Under the pieces are notes generated by a model. The model did no database searches. It was not told the DNA's origin and saw only the letters and a list, made by a program, of their open reading frames with translations. Shown here one piece after another: positions 11,801 through 21,093 of a DNA stretch of 64,000 nucleotides. How positions within the stretch are numbered: the stretch's first letter is position 1; each line of letters starts with the position of its first letter. The position numbers were made by a program, and so were the translations under genes. Source of the stretch: Hemicordylus capensis. Its lineage: Eukaryota; Chordata; Lepidosauria; Squamata; Cordylidae. The DNA lies in NCBI RefSeq assembly GCF_027244095.1, contig NC_069662.1, positions 14,224,501 to 14,288,500 of the forward strand, in the 5' to 3' direction.

Positions 11801-12227
11801 TGGCATCTGTGCTGTGTGGCTGGCAAACACTCCCCCTTTCCCAGAGTTTGACATGCACTCTCAGATCAGTGAGATCATTGTGCAATGCAATGAAGGCTCA
11901 AACACCATGTTCTACATCGTCCTGGGCTACATGGGTTTTCTGGCCATCATCAGCTTCACTGTGGCCTTCCTTGCGAGAAAGTTACCAGATAGCTTTAATG
12001 AAGCCAAGCTGATCACCTTCAGCATGCTGGTCTTCTGCACTGTTTGGATTACTTTTGTCCCAAGCTACTTGAGCACCAAGGGGAAATACATGGTGGCTGT
12101 GGAGGTCTTCTCCATCATGGCCTCTAGTGGTGGACTGTTGAGTTGTATCTTCCTTCCCAAATGCTACATTATTATTCTTAGACCTGATCTGAACACCAGA
12201 GAGCAACTAGTAAGGAAACAATATTGA
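1094..12227 (+). CDS. V2R gene A, exons 2-6 (5'-partial)
   Basis: This is a vomeronasal type-2 receptor, a class C GPCR expected to detect peptide or amino-acid-like cues on vomeronasal neurons. The exons are 1094-1385, 4092-4940, 5575-5802, 6230-6356 and 11326-12227. They join in one frame to give 799 residues after the codon split with exon 1. Exon 1 is not in the window: in genes B and C it lies about 1.77 kb before exon 2, which would be near position -870 here. Exons 2-4 give the Venus-flytrap domain, exon 5 the cysteine-rich linker and exon 6 the seven-helix domain. Private changes include ISK for MPK at the start of exon 2 and KKIAS for LEIAN in exon 3. The sequence resembles what automated reptile annotation calls 'vomeronasal type-2 receptor 26-like'; that name is from memory. 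Nothing in the visible exons suggests a pseudogene. Confidence 0.93.
1611..1872 (+). repeat. L2-tailed SINE, forward, intron 2 gene A
   Basis: The element runs from CCCCTACTAATTGTGCAAAG through TTATTTAGCAGAGGGAGAGT and GATTGTGAGCC to a tail that ends in TTG repeats. The same family is present inverted at 2850-3105, so intron 2 holds a facing pair. Equivalents in the other units are 19845-20103, 38055-38312 and 54784-55042. Confidence 0.75.
2206..2545. mobile_element. 340-bp MITE-like insertion in intron 2, units A-C
   Basis: Gene D joins GAGCTTGAT directly to the sequence before GAAGAGGGGGTGCC (55370-55395). Genes A, B (20437-20780) and C (38643-38990) have about 340 bp in between. It contains a near-palindrome (AAACCGGAGGTGAAGTGACC ... 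CCAGTTT at 2290-2318) and several CCACAGTTT repeats. No coding frame is supported. The family is not identified. Confidence 0.5.
2546..2811 (+). repeat. CR1-like ORF1 fragment, intron 2 gene A
   Basis: The plus strand can encode VRCKELL.L and then [14 protein letters not shown], which resembles the cysteine-rich and coiled N-terminal part of CR1 ORF1. The family call rests on that likeness and on the CR1 3' end 450 bp downstream. Equivalents are at 20781-21042, 38991-39248 and 55385-55613. Confidence 0.45.
2850..3105 (-). repeat. L2-tailed SINE, inverted, with (GAT)n, intron 2 gene A
   Basis: Read on the minus strand it has GTGAGCCCTTTGGGGACAGG and ends TGGAAGTGCGGTATAGAAAT. A (GAT)n run at about 2812-2850 sits at its tail. 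It can pair with the forward copy at 1611-1872 (about 1 kb loop). Confidence 0.75.
3245..3666 (+). repeat. CR1 LINE 3' end, intron 2 gene A
   Basis: The reading frame from 3296 has [20 protein letters not shown], the well-known last coding motif of CR1 elements. After it come GCCACTGTGTGAAACAG and the tail GCTGTTCTTATGTTCTTGA. The element is severely 5'-truncated and coding is broken. Confidence 0.85.
3667..4091 (+). other. Intron 2 end of gene A, no gene seen
   Basis: This is unique intron sequence shared by all four units, ending in a pyrimidine tract and the exon 3 acceptor. It is similar in length and content in B, C and D. No repeat or ORF is supported. Confidence 0.6.
4092..4940 (+). 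CDS. V2R gene A exon 3
   Basis: The exon has 283 codons and starts [12 protein letters not shown] after a pyrimidine-rich acceptor. It ends SLLLRP before GTATGT. It covers both flytrap lobes. Possible N-glycosylation sites are NGSL and NCTG. The open frame runs 48 bases past the donor into the intron, but the downstream acceptor in the same phase and family homology fix the exon end. Residue 364 (B numbering) is Ser here. Confidence 0.95.
5575..5802 (+). CDS. V2R gene A exon 4
   Basis: The exon has 76 codons, phase 0 at both ends, running [17 protein letters not shown] to WNHKFKE. It closes the flytrap domain. Possible glycosylation sites are NNSA, NDTF and NASA; the last is shared only with gene B. 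Confidence 0.95.
6230..6356 (+). CDS. V2R gene A exon 5 (cysteine-rich linker)
   Basis: The exon is 127 bp, phase 0 to phase 1. It encodes [11 protein letters not shown] ... [15 protein letters not shown], the nine-cysteine (NCD3G) domain that links the flytrap domain to the membrane. DSCYLG is private to A (B and C have ESCHLG, D has ESCQPG). The Asp codon at its end is completed by exon 6. Confidence 0.94.
6357..7306 (+). other. Intron 5 of gene A before the hAT-like element
   Basis: This is conserved intron sequence, matched at 24721-25670 and, after the L1, at about 60405-61286. It contains the same ATG(A)CTCAACATACTTC site that the L1 split in gene D. A motif GTCCCTGAGGGTCATATAGC / GCTCTCAGGGACATA at about 6983-7017 forms an 18-bp-arm hairpin. 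No gene is supported. Confidence 0.5.
7935..9505 (-). repeat. L2/CR1-group LINE fragment inside the hAT-like element, unit A
   Basis: Minus-strand frames read, from high to low coordinates: endonuclease ([42 protein letters not shown]), linker ([12 protein letters not shown]), and the start of the reverse transcriptase ([20 protein letters not shown]). Both ends are missing, and the frame is broken many times. Confidence 0.8.
9809..10030 (+). repeat. ~148-bp tandem repeat, two units, intron 5 gene A
   Basis: Units start at 9809 and 9957 and share CCAATGG(G/A)TGCCTG and CCCAAAGGGATTGGGCAAAG. Gene B has three units. Confidence 0.75.
9985..10530. repeat. Long inverted repeat (hairpin), intron 5 gene A
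   Basis: Two arms of about 270 bp face each other around position 10257. Matching pairs include TTTTGTTGTTTCTGAGG (about 10193) with its complement at about 10305, CTGGTAGCA (10229) with TGCTACCAG (10278), and GGAATAATGGAGGTTTCAGC (about 10070) with its complement at about 10435. The minisatellite-like stretches beyond extend the symmetry weakly. Confidence 0.85.
10380..10925 (+). repeat. ~180-190-bp tandem repeat, three units, intron 5 gene A
   Basis: Units share CCTATTGAGAAAAAC, CTTAAAGACAC, TTGCCCAATTCC and ACCCTGGGCCA blocks and decay toward the right. Equivalents are at 29030-29590 in B and 42940-43510 in C. Confidence 0.7.
11326..12227 (+). CDS. V2R gene A exon 6 (seven-helix domain)
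   Basis: The exon starts [12 protein letters not shown] with the last cysteines of the linker. It then encodes seven hydrophobic helices at about residues 597-623, 635-657, 667-691, 708-729, 757-779, 791-812 and 819-847. It has KTPIVKANN after helix 1 and the class C LPKCY motif in helix 7. It ends RKQY and a TGA stop. Confidence 0.96.
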
Positions 12228-12638
12228 GACACTGGACTCTTTCAGCCTTTTCTTGTTCTTCGGCACCATGTCTTTCATCATTATATTCCCATATTAGTAG
12301 TGAAGGAAGGCGTAGATTAGAGAATACAGTCAACATGGGTGGTATCGGTGACTAAGCGTGGGTGATATCGGGACAATGGGGGCAACTGTGGAAGAGCTGC
12401 TTGAACAATGAGCCATATTGCACAGCTCTGGCACTGCTTTGAAGGACACATCAGCCCGGTAGCACCATGTGTCCAGAATGCAGCACCGGATGTCAGCCAG
12501 CCTACAGTATTGGCCACAGACTAATAGTTCTCAAAGAAGGGAGATATATGTAGACAACCTTATACTTAAGGTTAGGTGAAAAAAGAATGGCTGACATCCA
12601 GACTAACACAGTGTGTGGTCATCCAATGAAGCACATTT
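12228..12638 (+). other. 3' flank of gene A
   Basis: This is probable 3' UTR and flank, shared with 30878-31288 and 44788-45215. It contains short tandem-like GGTGGTATCGGTGAC / GGTGATATCGGGAC at about 12338-12372. No gene is supported. Confidence 0.5.
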
Positions 12639-13215
12639 GTTTGAAATGCATTCTACATTCATCCAGATCATGTTGCAATGCAATGAAGGGTCTGAGGGTC
12701 TCTTACATGGGCTTTCTGGCAAGCATCAGCTTCACTGTGGCCTTCCTTGCTAGAATGTTACTGATGGATTTATTTATTTAGTCAGTCATTTATTTAAAAT
12801 ATCTTTATACCACCCAAAACCTACGTCTCTGGGCGATTTACAAGAAGATAAAAACAAATATAAAACATTAGTTAAAAACAAAAACAAGAAATTTTAAACA
12901 CAACAATTTATTTTTTAAAAAACAATATCCTAAAACCAACATTAAAACAATTTAATGAAGCCAAGCCGATCACCTTCAGCCTGCTGGTCTTCTGCAGTAT
13001 TTGGATGTCCTTTGTCAAAAGCTACTTGAACACCAAGCGGAGATACATGGTGGCTATGGAGGTCTTCTTCATCTTGGTCTCTAGCGGTGAACTGTTGAGT
13101 TGCATCTTCCTCCCCAAATGCTACATTATTATTCTTAGACCTGATCTGGACACCAGAGAGCAAATAGTACGGAAAATGAATTGTGGCATTGGACTCTTTG
13201 GTTATTTTTGATGAG
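12639..13215 (+). pseudogene. Broken duplicate of V2R exon 6 (3' half), after gene A
   Basis: Bases 12639-12767 match the end of the second extracellular loop and helix 5 ([18 protein letters not shown]). Bases 12950-13210 match helices 6-7 and the C terminus ([14 protein letters not shown] ... [18 protein letters not shown]). About 180 bp of inverted LINE-tail sequence splits the two parts. Helices 1-4 are missing, so this cannot give a receptor. The flanking GACTCTTTGG matches the 3' flank of the real exon, so the duplication took in 3' UTR. It lies about 410 bp after the gene A stop, ahead of the first AATAAA. Confidence 0.9.
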
Positions 13216-14523
13216 TTTTCTACTATTTCCTACTATTCCTCCTATATTAGTGGTTATGCAAAATAAAGATACTATTTCAAACAAAGTCATCACCCTGGAT
13301 GCTAAAGTGTGGGTGACGTCAAGCTCTGGCTACTTGCACATAAAAATGTCACACAGTTCCTGATTATTTCCCCTTCTTTGTTCAACATTCCATTCCATCT
13401 TTCTTGTCCTTAATAGTGTCCACACAATTATGTCTGTAGCTGTCCCTCATTTTCAAATTATCTTTGCTTTGAAAATGTACCGCAAGAGACAGAGGAAATA
13501 AGTTTTGGTTTGGTTTTTGGATGGTTCCTCTGCTATGGTATTGGTTCTAATTTTGCCAGTCTCTGCCGCCGTGCCAGCACAATGAGGTGGGGTTCTGGGT
13601 TGTGCCACCATTACATGAGGCAGTCACGGGCACCATCATGCTCCCCTCCACGTGACAGGGATCGGCCAATGAGGGAAGGAGGTGGGGCGATTGGGTGCCG
13701 CCTGCCTCCGTTCCGTTCAGTGGCTCCACAGCTTGGCACCCACCCAACACCCTGTACTCAGTGAAGGATAGCCGGTAGCCTGTGGGGGCCAAGTAGGAAA
13801 TTTTTGGATCGCACCAGATTGACACAAGGCATGGCCTTTTTTTGCCTACTTCTCACTGAGTCCTTTGGCTTTCAGTCATAGGTTGGCACTGAAGGAACCG
13901 ATCACTTGGCAGGAGAGTGCTGGAGTTGGGTAGGTAGATTGAATAACAGTGTTCGGCTGGAGGCCAATTTGGGGTGGGAGCAGGGCCAGATTAAGCTAGT
14001 GTAGGGCCTGTAACATATGTCATAAAGGGGCCCCAAATATTTAAAATGCACATAAATTTAAAAACATAAATTATTTACTTGCTTAGTAAAGTCATTCAAT
14101 TTTTTCATTTGCTATACATACCATAGGATAGCCAAGGCAATGTTAAGAAGTGCTGCCAGGGCTGGACTGGGGACACTAAGATGGCGGTGGAATTTATGCG
14201 GAGAGGGCGCCAGGTTTTGAGCAGAATGGCTACTTAAGGGTGGGAGTATTCATTGCTGCCGAGTACAGCGTGGCACAGTCAACATGGAGACCAGGGTTCC
14301 CTTGAAGGTGTACACGTGTGCATGTGCTCACATGGTTTTTGATGTAAGCTCAGTTAATTTTAGATCCCGCTCAGATTGAATCAGGAAGGCCCCACTCTGA
14401 ATGCACATGGTGCGTGCACACTGCCTTGAAACTGTCACTCAGAACAAAACTCATTCGACACAGAAATGAAAAATATTAGAGAGAACACCAATGGAGACCA
14501 GGGCTCCCAGAAGCGTCGTGTAT
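13216..14523. other. Spacer A-B, part 1, no gene seen
   Basis: This matches spacer B-C (31864-33182). The part from 13779 also matches spacer C-D from 47391. It includes a GC-rich stretch (13550-13780), the block CATAAAGGGGCCCCAAAT, and a YY1-like AAGATGGCGG at about 14177. The ORFs here change between copies and are not supported. Confidence 0.5.
13262..13267 (+). other. Candidate poly(A) signal, unit A (copy at 31921-31926)
   Basis: This AATAAA, with an identical copy at 31921-31926, is the first one after the stop codons of genes A and B, 1.04 kb downstream. If used, the broken exon 6 copy lies in the 3' UTR. In unit C the matching stretch is lost next to the L2 insertion, and the first AATAAA is at about 45514. 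Confidence 0.35.
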
Positions 14524-14531
14524 CAATGGCA

Positions 14532-14953
14532 CAGGGGCGTAACTATGATAGGGCAAGGGGAGACATTTGTCTGGGGGCCCACTGCCTTGAGGGGCCCCCC
14601 AGAGGGAAGTCACATGACTGACTCCCCCAGCCGTGCACCCACCTGAGTTTCCCTCAGTTGTATTCATCCTCCGAAATTGATGTGAGTGTTAAGACCTGGA
14701 GCTACCAGAACAGCATGTCTTTCTCTAGTACCATTAAATGACTTGCATCGTCCACAATTTACAAAACCTTTCAAAAAATAATTTAGGATGATGTTCTATT
14801 GTGGCACATAGGATATATAAATTTTACTCTGCTTTTGGTTACCACTATTCAGCTTCATTTACAATTTCTTTACTTCATGAGCTGAGCTTCAGTGACAGGG
14901 GGCCTATTTTAAAATCTTGTCTCTGGGCTCACTCCAACCTTGCTACGCCTCTG
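14532..14953. mobile_element. 422-bp non-autonomous hAT element, spacer A-B only
   Basis: The ends are CAGGGGCGTAACTA (left) and, inverted, CAGAGGCGTAGCAA (right). They are flanked by a perfect 8-bp duplication CAATGGCA (14524-14531, 14954-14961). Spacer B-C has the uninterrupted site ATCAATGGCACATATT at about 33181, and spacer C-D has ATGAATGGCACATATT at about 48129. No coding capacity. Confidence 0.93.
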
Positions 14954-14961
14954 CAATGGCA

Positions 14962-15849
14962 CATATTGCAATACGTGCTTGGAGTGCAGAAATGTGAACA
15001 AACATGCATGCATACAGATCAGCAATCATGTGCACTGGCCACAGATTTCACAAGTGTTGAGCACAACACATGGATACATGAATGGCTGCCATTCATTCTA
15101 AGCTCTACGACTACAGTGGGGGAGGAAGGGGTTTAATCTTTGCAAGGATGAAAGCAGTGACCTCCATCTTTGACCCAGCTTCTGGAGGGGAATATAGTAT
15201 TTTTGCATGCATGGAGATGTACCTGTCTCCGTGGAAACACAGCTGCAGCTCGTTCAGACATGTCCTTGTGTGTCTATTCCAGGGGGCCAAGGAACAGCCT
15301 TCCAGGGTTTTTGCGGCCCAAAGGGTTGGGAATGGCGGGGGTGGCAGGCCGGACTGTGGGCACTGAGAGGGTGGGGCAATGATTGTGGGGAGGGCGCCGG
15401 GTTTTGAGCAGAATGGGTAATTAAGGTGGGAATTCGGGCACAGGGGCACCCCGCAGGTCGTGGCGCACCGGAAATATGCCCTCTTGCTAGGAGATCCCCT
15501 GTATTTGTAAAAGGGAATCCAGCTTGCTGGATTCCCATTTACGAGTAGACCCCCTACCAAGCAAGCCTGTGAGCCACTTCCATGAATGGGGGGTGGTCCA
15601 GTTCTAAATCAGACTGGCACCCTCCCCCATACACCTTATGAGGACTGGCCTGGTTCATCCTCGGACCACCCAAACAGGCCTGGCTCTGTCTGAGCTGGTT
15701 CGCACAACCCTATTTCTCTCCCTACTTTGTCTACACTAAGCCAGAAGCAAAGCCTGCTTGGAGTCTGCCGTTCCCCAAATCTCATCCTTCCCTAACTTCT
15801 CTGAATGTCCGGTGCACCATTATGGAATATTTCATCCCACTAATTCTTC
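14962..15849. other. Spacer A-B, part 2, no gene seen
   Basis: This matches 33188-34070. It includes a GC-rich block (15285-15480, GGGTTTTTGCGGCCC, GGGCGCCGGG) also present, partly duplicated, in spacer C-D. Frames on the minus strand over this block reach 149 codons but shift between copies, so no protein is claimed. Confidence 0.5.
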
Positions 15850-16247
15850 TACTCTCTTTTCTTTCTAAAGAACAAAGCAAGAGGGCAAGCAAACAAACAA
15901 AGAAAGGGGAAAGGACAAGTTAAGTTAGTTAGGGCTAGTCTTTTATAGGGTTCAATTTCTGGCTATCCCCCTACTAATTGTGCAAAGAGGCACCTTTTAA
16001 CGTGGTGCATCTCTTTATTTAGCAGGCCCTATCCAACCTCAGCACAGTACCTCCAGTGACTCTTGCTGGTGTCTGTCTTATGTTTCTTTTAAGATTGTGA
16101 GCCCTTTGGGGACAGGGAGCCATTTTATTTATTTATTATTTTTCTGTGTAAACAGTCCTGAGCCATTATTGGAAGGGTGGTATAGAAAATGAATGAATGA
16201 ATGAATGAATGAATGAATGAACGAACGAATGAATGAACAAATGAATG
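15850..16247 (+). repeat. L2-tailed SINE with (GAAT)n, spacer A-B
   Basis: This has the same SINE body as in intron 2 (TGCAAAGAGGCACC, GATTGTGAGCCCTTTGGGG), with a (GAAT)n tail at 16188-16245. It also occurs in spacer B-C (34072-34459, shorter tail). It is absent from spacer C-D, where CACTAATTCTGCC joins ATGTAATG at about 50883. Confidence 0.8.
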
Positions 16248-17364
16248 TAATGTATTTGTTTCACTAATTTTCTTTCATTCTCTTTTAATAAATTTGAATT
16301 TGTTCACTGAAACCTTGTTTTGTCCCTTTGTTTTGTTATTAGTTCCATGTCTACCACAGAGGGATAGACATTACAGTAGCAGCCCTAGGCCCCGCATCTT
16401 GTAACCGTGGTTTCTGCCATAACACAGGTCCGGATGATCAAAGACAGCAAGGTTACTGAACATGAACAAAGGTTCTGCACTATGTCTGAATCCTGAAATT
16501 ATTATTTTATTTTTACAAACTTGGGTAGATTTTTTCCTGACCATGAATCCATTTATATACCACATCTTTGCAGTGGAGCCTAGAAACATTTTCATTCACT
16601 GGTTTGTTTTCTTTCTGGTGGATTGACATCTAATAGTCAATTAAGCCCTGCTTTGGGCCATTTTGAGGGAAGACCTTGCTGATGAATGCTAGGATACCCC
16701 ATGGAAGTGGAAGAACGGGAATGTTCTGCCTGACATTTTAGAAGATAGGTCACTTTGCCTATGTAGGACACGTTGGCGATCTGTACCCACTCATTATAAA
16801 ATCAATGAAATATATATAAATAAAATATAATAAAATAAATCATCTGGACACATTGACCAGATGCCTCTTACTGCATGTTTCCCTTTCTTCTCACTCAAAG
16901 CAAGGCCCAATGACCAGCAGGCACATGGGTCCACAAAGTGTTAACTGAATCCTGTTATTGCCTGCTAAACAACAAATATTGTTTAGGAGGGAATAAGAAA
17001 TGTTGTCGTGGATTGTATAGGGACCAGAGGACAGCAGGGAAAGTGTCAATCCACCCTGTAATTATCAAAATCATTATTATTCAGTTCTGCTTCTTGTGGA
17101 AGCCCCATGGCTAGCTAGAGGTCATTTAATGATAAGATAGGTTAATTATAACTCAGTAGCTCATACTAGGACACATTCACTCAGTGTTTTAAGGATTTTA
17201 AAGTGCCAGTGTGTGCCCTAGAACTCAGAAGACGTTAACATGAAACAAACAAGGCTCTGTCAAATGGAATTTCTGTGTTGGTGAAGTTCTTTGTGGGTAG
17301 CCTTCTCTAGCTGACAAAGCAAGTGTACAGCTGGGGTGAGATTCAAAATTTGCAGGAGCTCAGA
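16248..17364 (+). promoter_or_regulatory. Conserved upstream region of gene B
   Basis: This 1.1-kb block is kept in all three spacers (34460-35576 before C, 50884-51993 before D), even where the rest of spacer C-D has been remodelled. It is the best place for the promoter and any 5' UTR. It holds an A/T run (ATATATATAAATAAAATA, about 16808) and the TAAACAA palindrome listed apart. The start site cannot be read from sequence. Confidence 0.5.
16961..16990. promoter_or_regulatory. Inverted TAAACAA pair upstream of gene B
   Basis: CCTGCTAAACAA and TTGTTTAGGAGG face each other over 6 bp, matching at 11 of 12 positions. TAAACAA/TTGTTTA is the core of forkhead-factor sites. The pair is intact before gene C (35173-35202) and decayed before gene D (51591-51620, TAAATAG and TTGGTTA). 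Function is inferred only. Confidence 0.35.
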
Positions 17365-17558
17365 ATGGTTCGGTTACTACCATTCCTCCTATATCTGCCT
17401 ACTATTTTCAGCAGGCAAAGACATCTGCGCAGAATTCAGCACAATTCCAAGACAGGTTCCAGAGAAGACATTACCATTGGGGAATTTGGATCCGTCTTAC
17501 AGAGTGTTGTGCTTCTATTCAACTTTACTGTACCACCAGACAGATCCACAACAGGATA
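17365..17558 (+). CDS. V2R gene B exon 1 (signal peptide)
   Basis: The exon encodes the signal peptide and the start of the flytrap domain ([11 protein letters not shown] ... PPDRSTTG). The donor is ACAGGATA/GTGAGT. The TAG at 17557-17559 overlaps this donor and is not translated: TA plus the first base of exon 2 makes a Tyr codon, giving TTGY then [14 protein letters not shown] replaces the RHLCKIQ of gene D, so one cysteine is missing in B and C. Confidence 0.88.
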
Positions 17559-20500
17559 GTGAGTATTGCATCTTTTGTTTTAATGGTTGTATTGGGTCTT
17601 TTAAGTAGGGTTGATCTAATGTATGCCTATCTGGTTTAAATTATTCTAGTGGAGATTCATTATCAATGGCAGCTTCTGATATGCCTCACATGGAGGCTGC
17701 AGCATCAAAAGTCACAACAGTCTCAGGAATACAGTTCCAGCTGACAGTTGGTCAGGAGTCATATTTTCAAATTTCCAGTATTAAATAGCTTTTCTCTATT
17801 TTGGTTAGAAGTGGGACAATCATCCTCTGCTCCTGCTTTCCCTGAGTGGAGGATGTCTTTGAAGCTCTATTAGATAGACAGTCAAAACCTCTGAAAGGAC
17901 ATTTAGCAGCACAGGTATAGCTCAACCTTGCCTGGAAAAAGAAACTGGCAGGCATACAGAACAAGGATGCAGAGGGGCAGGGAGAAAGCAGCTAAATAGA
18001 ACTGGTGCAGTAGGGAAGCAGCAATTTATGAGACCCTTCCCTTCCCCAGGAAGCCCTCTGGGCCACCTGAAAATCTGCACAGCCCTCAGAGAGATATTTT
18101 CTGGTGGAACACCTGAAGAGAGGGCTTTTGGGGGAAGGGGAATGGGCAGAAAATGGCTGCTTCCCTGCTGAGCACGTGCAGTTATTTAGGAAGTTCTGTT
18201 AGATGACTTTCTTGCTGCACCACCGAATCCTTCCTCTCTATGTCAGCAACATTCCCCGCTGTTTGGGCAAAACCTTTGTGGTTGTCCGTGCTCTGGAGAT
18301 AGCATTTGTGCTATTGTCATAGGTGTTCAGCTGTGTATGCAGGGAATTGGGGACAGAGAGGACCTCAGTCAGGTCTGTCATAATGCTCCCTCTCTCCCCT
18401 GCCAAGCAGTTATTATGCTGGTGTATGGTGGAGGGGTGGAGGTTTGCATCTGGACAGACAATGGATAATACCCACTTTATTCCTCTCCAATGGTTCTTTC
18501 CAGATCATGGCTCTACTCCTGCCTCCCCTGAGTGGAGGCTGTCTTTGAAGCTCTATTAGATAGAGAGTCAAAACCTCTGAAAGGAAAATCAGACACACCA
18601 ATCCTTAACAGGAATATTGATTGGTATTGCTACATCTTTCACATTAACCTATGGTCTTAGGAACTCACCCTCATATTGTCCAAATGGAGAGGATGCCACT
18701 TTTTCTTTATTAAGGGCAGTGGCATCTCTAAGACCTCCTTTGTCATACAGCTGTATGACAAATGGCGATAGTGGGGTATAGATCAGTGGTAGAGCATCTT
18801 TTTTGCATACAATGTGTCCCAGGTTCAATCCATGACACCTCCAGGTAGGGCTGGGAAAGACGCCAGCCTGGAACTTTGGATAGCCAACACCAGTCAATGT
18901 GGACACTACTGAGCAATAGTCTGACTCGGATTAGAGCAGTTTCCTATGTCCCTAGCAATTCATGGAGGGGAGCTTTCTCCCAAAGGCTGCATATCAACAA
19001 TGGGGAAAGATGTACTGGCTGCATATCTGTATGTCAGAAAAAATATACAGCTGGTCTTAAAGTCATTCAACTATGTTTGCTTGTTTAACACATTTGTATT
19101 CTGACCCAAATGCAAGTCTCTGGGCGGTTTACAACAAAACAATAAAAACAACCAATAAAAAGATTAAAACATTTCAGCCATTAAAATTTAAAATGTTAAA
19201 ACTATTAAAAACACAATCAACCTATTATATGTTGTCTTCCATACTTGCAAGCAGAATAAATAGAAATGCAATAGACTTGTTTTGCTGATCTATGCATGTA
19301 AAACTACATTAAAATCTCATTGCAGTTTAATGCCTAAAAATTACCAGCATGTTCTTGCCTTCATCTTTGCAATTCAAGAGATCAACAGGAATGACCATCT
19401 CTTACCCAATATCACACTGGGATTCGAAATCTATGACAATGTTTTCAATCCTCTGAAAGCCGTTGGGAACACTCTGCAGTTCCTCTTCACAGGGCAGGGG
19501 AATCCCTTGAATTACAACTGTGACGGGAAGCAGCAGCTAGTCCTTGCCATTGGTGGGCTCACCTCCCCAAATTCCATGCAGATGGCCAGTGTCTTCAATA
19601 CCTACAAGATCCCACAGGTATGTCTGTTCCTAGCGATGACTAGCTGTAGTCATTCAGAAATGGCTATGTTCCTGAGGTAGCTCAGTTTGGAAGCAGCTTT
19701 TGAGAAGACAAGGCTTCCTTGTCTGGAGGAGGAAAACGTCTTTTTTCGTTCCTAACGAAGAAAGCAAGAGGGCAAGCAAACCAACCAACAAGGGGGAAAG
19801 GAGAAGGTAAGTTTGTTAGGGTTAGTCTTTTATAGGGTTTAATTTCTGGCTGTACCCCTACTAATTGTGCAAAGAGGCACCTTTTAGATGAGGTGATGAT
19901 TCTCTTTATTTAGCGGGGGGAGAGTAACTGCCACAATCCAACCGCAGCACACTATCTTCAATGACTGTTGCTGGTGTGTATATTTCTTTTTAGATTGTGA
20001 GCCCTTCAGGGACAGGGATTCATCTTATTTATTTATTATTTCTCTATGTAAACCACTCTGGATAGTTTTGCTGAGAAGTGTTATATAGATATTTGGTGTT
20101 CTTGTCTGGCTAGGGGTTCATTTTTGACAGGGCAGTTTCAATTTCAGTTTCAGTTGTGCCTAGAGAGAAAATGGGTGGGGATTAGCTACCGCTATGCTCT
20201 GAAGGTGGCTCTTTTTGGAAGCCACCCTTGAGAAGACAATGCTGAGACAAGGGCAGTTTTTCTTTTTGGAGATCTGTGAGCAGGAGTTTGGTAACAGACA
20301 TCAAATGAGTTTTGTGAGGGGTTTAGTAGGGAAGTTGCATGTGGGCCCAGAGGTGGTCTCCCTTTATCAGAAACAAGACACCAAGCATGAAAAAGTGAGT
20401 ACTGCCCCACTTTTGTAACTTTCCTGGAGCAAGAGCTTGATACCTTTAATTAGATGATGATTGCAGCTTAGACCAATCTGTGAAGGAAACAATCTCTATG

Positions 20501-21044
20501 TCTACATTCCCACAGAACATGAAACCGGAGGTGAAGTGACCTCCAGTTTCAAAAACTGTATGTCTGAATGTGGACAACCACAGTTTCAACAGAAAATGAA
20601 GTTGCGGTTTTCCTCCTCTGAGAGTGATTTGCACTTTTGGTTTGTAATGAGGACCACCACCTGGACAGTTCCACCTGAGGACTTGGAACCCCAGTTCCAA
20701 ACCACAGTTTGTTATATGCAAATGCAGCCACTATATTCTAAATTCTAAATAACCAATAAAACCAGTTATGAAGCAAGAATGCCAGCAGAAGAGGGGGTGC
20801 CTCCCAGAGTGTGACTATCTGCCTGAGGTACAGAAGTTGTGGGTGTGCGTTCGGTGCAAAGAGCTCCTGGCTCTCAGGTAACAAGTTCAAAGAGCTCCTG
20901 GCTCTCAGGTAACAAGTGCATTCTTTTGAAGCAAAGATGGCGGACCTGGAGAAGCTCAGGGAAGCAGAGAGCTTTGTGGATGAGAGCCTCAGGAATGTGA
21001 TAGAGGGATCCTATTACCATGCTGACTGCTCCTCTACTCTCATA

Positions 21045-21093
<49 letters not shown>

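Noticed and set aside
12942-13211. Functional small V2R-like protein from the helix 6-7 ORF
   Set aside because: It lacks helices 1-5 and any start context, and the same piece is broken in unit C. It is treated as a pseudogene fragment.
15111-15560. 149-codon minus-strand ORF in the GC-rich spacer block (also 33323-33784)
   Set aside because: The frame is Pro/Cys-rich low-information sequence. It shifts between spacers, and a shortened, shifted form appears at 50072.
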